56,448 nucleotides of DNA from Alphaproteobacteria bacterium (GTDB lineage Bacteria > Pseudomonadota > Alphaproteobacteria > Caulobacterales > Caulobacteraceae), in NCBI GenBank assembly GCA_018820205.1, contig JAHJOK010000011.1:1-56448 (forward strand). The letters run 5' to 3'. The notes beneath the pieces are model-generated. The model worked only from the letters and a program-made list of their open reading frames with translations, ran no database searches and was not told where the DNA came from. Shown here piece by piece: positions 52,415-56,448 of the stretch. The translations under genes and the position numbers were made by a program. The stretch's first letter is position 1. Each line of letters begins with the position of its first letter.

Positions 52415-52545
52415 CTTGAGGGACGTTCACGGAGGCTGAAGGCCTGACCGTGGGATGTTCCGCCCGCGCCATCCGCTCCGGGAGAGCGGAAGTGTGTTGA
52501 CGCGGGCCCTGCTGGGAGATGCAGGCGACTACTCCCCGATGACGG
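52415..52545 (-). promoter_or_regulatory. yybP-ykoY-type manganese riboswitch
   Basis: On the minus strand the 5' part reads ATCGGGGAGTAGTCGCC, the hallmark GGGGAGTAG of yybP-ykoY (52537-52529). It is followed by a small hairpin (CCTGC/GCAGG), then GCCCGCG-TCAACACACTTC, the second conserved loop region. That stem closes with CGCGGGC; a further CACGG/CCGTG hairpin follows. This class senses Mn2+ and turns on exporters such as the GDT1-family gene 150 nt downstream. Exact 3' boundary is uncertain. Confidence 0.8.
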
Positions 52546-52706
52546 CGGCGCGTTTAGCGGGCGGGGGCGCGGGGCGCAAGCGCCGCGCCCCGCTGGACAG
52601 CCGGAAATGGTTAATATAACGCTGGTCAGGCGGCTCGCCCGCGCCTCTCAGCGTTCGCCTGAGAGGGGAAATTCTAGACCTGTCAAGGATTTAAGGGGAG
52701 CTGAGA

Positions 52707-53165
52707 ATGGATCCGATCACTTCGATCGTGGCGGCCATGCTGATCTCCGGCGCGGCCGCGCCGGTGGACGGACATGGTTGTCCCGAAGCGCCGCATTATG
52801 ACGACGTGCCCTGCGCCTGCACGCGCATCGTCGACTTCTACGGCCCCTGGACGGGCGGCGGCCCGCACTGGCCGGGACCGGGCGGATGGGGTCCGCCGAT
52901 CAACTATCCGGGGCCGACGATCCACGTTCAGTCGCCGGGCGTTCGCGTGATCGGTCGACCGATCCACGTCGCCGGACCGACCGTCCACATCTCGGCTCCG
53001 CCGGTCTATGTCGACGCGCCGCCGATCCGGATCGCCCCGGCCCAGATCTACGTCCAGCGGCCCGAGGTCCATGTTCGGCCTTCGGAGATCCTGGTCGAAC
53101 CGCCTGAAGTGCATTTCTCGGACTGCACCGGCGGCACGGTCTGCACGCCCGTCGGCGGTCACTGA
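52707..53165 (+). CDS. Secreted protein with ten tandem heptapeptides
   Basis: A 152-residue protein. A hydrophobic N-terminus (about residues 3-20) is probably a short signal peptide, then a Cys/Trp/Gly/Pro-rich part to residue 68. Residues 69-138 are ten contiguous 7-residue units of the form x-P-x-(V/I)-x-(V/I)-x, for example GPTIHVQ, APPVYVD and RPEVHVR. A Cys/Gly tail ends the protein (CTGGTVC). Cysteines at 25, 36, 38, 140 and 146 flank the array. GGGGAG precedes the ATG. A strong terminator follows. Function unknown; a cell-surface or envelope role is likely. Confidence 0.82.
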   Translation: MDPITSIVAAMLISGAAAPVDGHGCPEAPHYDDVPCACTRIVDFYGPWTGGGPHWPGPGGWGPPINYPGPTIHVQSPGVRVIGRPIHVAGPTVHISAPPVYVDAPPIRIAPAQIYVQRPEVHVRPSEILVEPPEVHFSDCTGGTVCTPVGGH

Positions 53166-53193
53166 TCGCCGCTCGAAAGCGCTGAACGACGCG

Positions 53194-53223
53194 GGGGCCC
53201 GGACGATGTCCGGGCCCCTTTTT
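53194..53223 (+). terminator. Rho-independent terminator after the heptad-repeat gene
   Basis: A perfect 11-bp stem (53194-53204 with 53208-53218), loop GAT, and TTTTT at 53219-53223. It is 28 nt after the stop codon. Confidence 0.9.
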
Positions 53224-53248
53224 CATGGTCGATGAGACGGAAGCGGTC

Positions 53249-54148
53249 TCAGCCCAGCCTGGCCTCGAAAAGGGCCAGCAACCGCGCCCAGCCGTCGGCG
53301 GCGTCTTCGGCCCGATAGGACGCGCGGTAGTCGGCGTGGAAGCCGTGCGGGGCGTCGGGGTAAAGCTTGATGCCGCTTTCGGTCGCGCCGGCGCTCTGCA
53401 GCGCCTCCTGCATGGCCGCGACGCTGTCGGCGGGGATGCCCTGGTCCTGACCGCCGTAGTTGCCGATCACCACCGCCTTGAGGTCGCCGGCCAGATCGAC
53501 CGGATACGGCCGCCCGGCCTCGACCTGTTCCGGCGTGGCGTTCGAGGATGGCGCCAGGCGTCCGTACCACGCGACCCCCGCATCAATGGCGGCGAAGCGG
53601 GCGGCGGCCTGCCAGACCACCTTGCCACCCCAGCAGAAGCCGGTGATCCCGACCTTGTCGGTATTGGCCCACAGCTGGCCCGAGGCCCATTCCAGGGTCG
53701 CGGAGACGTCACCCATCACCTGTTCGTAACCGGCGGCGGCGACGATGGCCTGGATGCGCTGCATGTCCGAAAGCGGAGCCGGATCCTCGACGCGAACGAA
53801 GAAGGCCGGGGCGATGGCGGCGTATCCGGCCTTGGCCAGCCGGCGGCAGACGTCCTGAATATAGGCGTGCAGGCCGAAGATCTCCGACACGACGATCACC
53901 ACGGGAAACGGCCCCTCCCCTGCCGGTCGCGCCACATAGGCGGGCAGGTCGAACTGGTCGGCGGATGGATAGCTGACCATTTCCGTCGCCAGACCTTCGC
54001 TGTCGGTCGTGACCGGCCGGGCATCCTGGGCCAGGGCCGCAACCGCGTAGCCGGTGAAGACCGCGCCGGCCGTCAGTCCGCCCAGGGACCGGCGCGAGAA
54101 GCGGAAATCGTCGGCGGTCTGGCCTTCGGGGCGGATCAGGACGGTCAT
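53249..54148 (-). CDS. Dienelactone hydrolase family protein, Tat-exported
   Basis: A 299-residue alpha/beta hydrolase. The catalytic cysteine is in GITGFCWGGKVVW and the His in PDAPHGFHADYR; FPVVIVVSEIFGLHAYIQDV is the conserved oxyanion-hole region. The N-terminus FSRRSLGGLTAGAVFTGYAV is a twin-arginine signal, so the enzyme is probably periplasmic, which is common for this subgroup. The substrate is unknown. It is convergent with the heptad-repeat gene. Confidence 0.92.
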   Translation of the reverse strand: MTVLIRPEGQTADDFRFSRRSLGGLTAGAVFTGYAVAALAQDARPVTTDSEGLATEMVSYPSADQFDLPAYVARPAGEGPFPVVIVVSEIFGLHAYIQDVCRRLAKAGYAAIAPAFFVRVEDPAPLSDMQRIQAIVAAAGYEQVMGDVSATLEWASGQLWANTDKVGITGFCWGGKVVWQAAARFAAIDAGVAWYGRLAPSSNATPEQVEAGRPYPVDLAGDLKAVVIGNYGGQDQGIPADSVAAMQEALQSAGATESGIKLYPDAPHGFHADYRASYRAEDAADGWARLLALFEARLG

Positions 54149-54234
54149 GGCGCTTCCTTGAAGTGTTCGCGTGGAACTGTGACCGGGCCGGAGGCGCCCG
54201 TCGAGTCACCGCCCCGTGACCGGCTCGCGACGGA

Positions 54235-54840
54235 TCACCGTGCGCGGCGAAGGGTCAGATTGATGCGGCCCCCGCCCTCGACCAGGCCGGACGAGCCGGC
54301 CAGAAGCCGGTCGATGCCGTGACGCGCCAACCGCGCCGGACCCGTGAGCGCGCAGACGTCCCCCGACGCCAGCCGCAGCGATCGCGTCGGCCCCGGCCCC
54401 GCCGGCCCGATGCGGAACAGCGCCGTGTCTCCCAGGGAGACGGACACCACCGGAGCGCCCATGTCGGCCTCGTCCCGATCCTGATGCAGGCCCATGCGCG
54501 CCTCGTCGCGATAGAGATTGACCAGACAGGCGTCGGGCGGTTCGGGCCAGCCGGTCAGGTCGTCCCACAGTTGCAGCAGGACATCGGGGATCGGCGGCCA
54601 CGGCGCGCCGGTCTCGGGATGGCGCGGCTGGTAGCGATACCCGCCCCGGTCCGACACCCAGCCCAGCGGGCCCAGATTGCTCATCCGCACCGAGAACGGC
54701 TTTCCGCCCGGAGTGACGGGACGATAGAGGGGCGCGACGACGAGGGCGGCCTCGATTTCCGTCAGCAGGTCGATCTGGGCGATCCGGTCCAGACGGCCGG
54801 GCCAGAGTTGAAAACCGGGAATGTCGGCGAAGGGCTGCAT
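54235..54840 (-). CDS. alkB: DNA oxidative demethylase AlkB
   Basis: Fe(II)/2-oxoglutarate dioxygenase that removes methyl groups from 1-methyladenine and 3-methylcytosine. The 201 residues carry the iron ligands HxD in GLHQDRDEADMGAPVVSVSL and His in ARHGIDRLL, the 2-oxoglutarate-binding RINLTLRRAR end, and the nucleotide-lid segment GGYRYQPRHPETGAPWPP. Length and motif order match AlkB. It lies between two minus-strand genes; no ada gene is adjacent. Confidence 0.95.
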   Translation of the reverse strand: MQPFADIPGFQLWPGRLDRIAQIDLLTEIEAALVVAPLYRPVTPGGKPFSVRMSNLGPLGWVSDRGGYRYQPRHPETGAPWPPIPDVLLQLWDDLTGWPEPPDACLVNLYRDEARMGLHQDRDEADMGAPVVSVSLGDTALFRIGPAGPGPTRSLRLASGDVCALTGPARLARHGIDRLLAGSSGLVEGGGRINLTLRRAR

Positions 54841-54876
54841 GCCGCTTCTATACCCTGTCCACCTCGCTCGGGGCGG

Positions 54877-55296
54877 TCAGCGCGTGTAGTAATAGTCCGC
54901 GACCTCGCAGGCATTGAGGCCTTCGCGTTCCAGACTCTGGCCGTTCTGGAATTCGGCGCGCAGCGAATACAGACAGGCGCCCGAGCCGTCATCGACGGTC
55001 ACCACAATGCTGTTGCCCGGCGCCAGGGGGCGCGAACCCAGCAGATTCCCGCCCCAGTCCCCGCCGCCCGACGCGTAGAGATGGGCCATGGTCCATCCGG
55101 TCTGGTTGTGGATGCGGACGGCGCGATTCTGATGGTCGGCGGATCGGCTCGCGGCGGCGCGGGCCGGAGACCGGAACGCCTGCTGCAACGCCGTCGCTGC
55201 GGCGAGGGCGGTCTCAGCCCTGACGAGGGGCATGGCGCCAACGACCAGAGCAAGGGCGAAGGCGGTCCATCGAAGCTTGCGAGGCGGGCGGCGCAT
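54877..55296 (-). CDS. Secreted protein of unknown function
   Basis: A 139-residue protein with a Sec signal peptide (about residues 10-32, WTAFALALVVGAMPLVRAET). The mature domain has a clear pattern: AVRIHNQTGWTMAHLYASGG, GNLLGSRPLAPGNSIVVTVD and GACLYSLRAEFQNGQSLERE, ending in NACEVADYYYT. Related proteins are common in Alphaproteobacteria, sometimes mislabelled as argininosuccinate lyase, but no activity is known. I chose the ATG at 55296; the frame continues upstream only as the antisense of dnaK. Confidence 0.8.
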   Translation of the reverse strand: MRRPPRKLRWTAFALALVVGAMPLVRAETALAAATALQQAFRSPARAAASRSADHQNRAVRIHNQTGWTMAHLYASGGGDWGGNLLGSRPLAPGNSIVVTVDDGSGACLYSLRAEFQNGQSLEREGLNACEVADYYYTR

Positions 55297-55419
55297 GGGT
55301 CGGATCCTGGAGACCGGGTCCGTCACCCGCTGTCGGGCGCCAGATTGCCCCAAGGTCAGGCAAGTTGCACCTGATGAGCCCTGACTCTCACGTGAATCAC
55401 GGCTGCGTGCCAACAAGGC

Positions 55420-55447
55420 CTTGCGGGGCATGACGACTTTCCCATAT
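55420..55447 (+). promoter_or_regulatory. Heat-shock (RpoH-type) promoter upstream of dnaK
   Basis: CTTGCGG (55420-55426) and CCATAT (55442-55447), with 18 nt between CTTG and CCATAT, fit the alphaproteobacterial RpoH pattern. It implies a 5' leader of about 165 nt. Another promoter in 55297-55419 or 55448-55617 cannot be excluded. Confidence 0.5.
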
Positions 55448-55461
55448 CCCCTCCAACCCGA

Positions 55462-55486
55462 GAAACCCCGCAACCTGTGGGGTTTC
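55462..55486 (+). other. Stem-loop in the dnaK leader
   Basis: GAAACCCC (55462-55469) pairs perfectly with GGGGTTTC (55479-55486), with a 9-nt loop. It would be at the very 5' end of a transcript from the RpoH-type promoter. There is no T tail, so it is not a terminator; a role in mRNA stability is possible but not shown. Confidence 0.5.
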
Positions 55487-55617
55487 GCGCGGAAATGAAC
55501 CCATCTGCCGTGCTCTCGCCCCCGAGAGGCGGCGCCAGCAATAACGGGGGCGGTCACGCGCGGCGCTTTCTGATAAGGCCGCCGCATCGCCCGCCAGACG
55601 AAAGAGAAAACAGGCTC

Positions 55618-56448
<831 letters not shown>

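Overview
This is chromosomal DNA of high GC content with no prophage, insertion sequence or CRISPR array. The gene set points to an alphaproteobacterium of the Caulobacteraceae, most likely Brevundimonas-like. The evidence is a PhyR/NepR/EcfG general stress response locus, a SapC-family protein, an HWE-type histidine kinase, an alphaproteobacterial obgE-proB-proA-nadD-rsfS-rlmH cluster, and typical Caulobacterales intergenic repeats. The genus is an inference from gene content, not from a marker gene.

Layout. 1-1291: end of the ATP synthase operon (atpD partial, a short atpC, a small membrane protein). 1272-11472: a long minus-strand housekeeping run: obgE, proB, proA, a small protein, nadD, rsfS, rlmH, an EnvC-like factor, ctpA, a divergent polysaccharide deacetylase and rppH. 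11654-18091: a helical protein of unknown role, ald with a divergent Lrp-type regulator, gabD and an MHS-type transporter. 18168-22800: the general stress response locus, containing an entericidin, an HWE kinase, ecfG and nepR on the minus strand, phyR on the plus strand, a membrane protein and an apparent small RNA. 22858-29883: oxidoreductase/hotdog pair, sapC, zur, a hydrolase, etfBA and an ArsR/SdpR-type regulator with a membrane partner. 30010-33803: a paired amidohydrolase operon (one member lacks the metal ligands), yaiI and arfB. 33816-38162: ubiE-ubiB, two unknown proteins and a Crp/Fnr regulator. 38273-45584: phhB, an SDR, a DUF885 lipoprotein, tRNA-Arg(CCG), a cytochrome b/molybdenum enzyme pair, a Gfo/Idh oxidoreductase and nrdB. 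45754-56448: an HTH protein, a GSCFA-WcbI pair, a GST, a MASE1 hybrid kinase, a GDT1-family transporter behind a yybP-ykoY-type manganese riboswitch, a secreted heptad-repeat protein, a dienelactone hydrolase, alkB and the start of dnaK.

The most coherent system is the general stress response. Five sites matching GGAAC-N16/17-CGTT sit at exactly the expected places in the locus. They precede nepR-ecfG, phyR, the entericidin, the membrane protein, and a roughly 115-nt region with no ORF, three strong hairpins and a terminator. A sixth site, 16 kb away, precedes the Crp/Fnr gene. The ORF-free transcript is the best candidate for a stress-induced small RNA, with a C7 tract exposed between hairpins, and resembles Caulobacter GsrN in regulation and architecture.

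Other points worth attention: a GSCFA gene whose only well-placed start codon is ATC behind a perfect AGGAGG, a pseudo-amidohydrolase paired with an intact one, ten exact tandem heptapeptides in a secreted protein, an epsilon subunit reduced to its beta-sandwich domain, and two intergenic DNA elements built from heptamer repeats.
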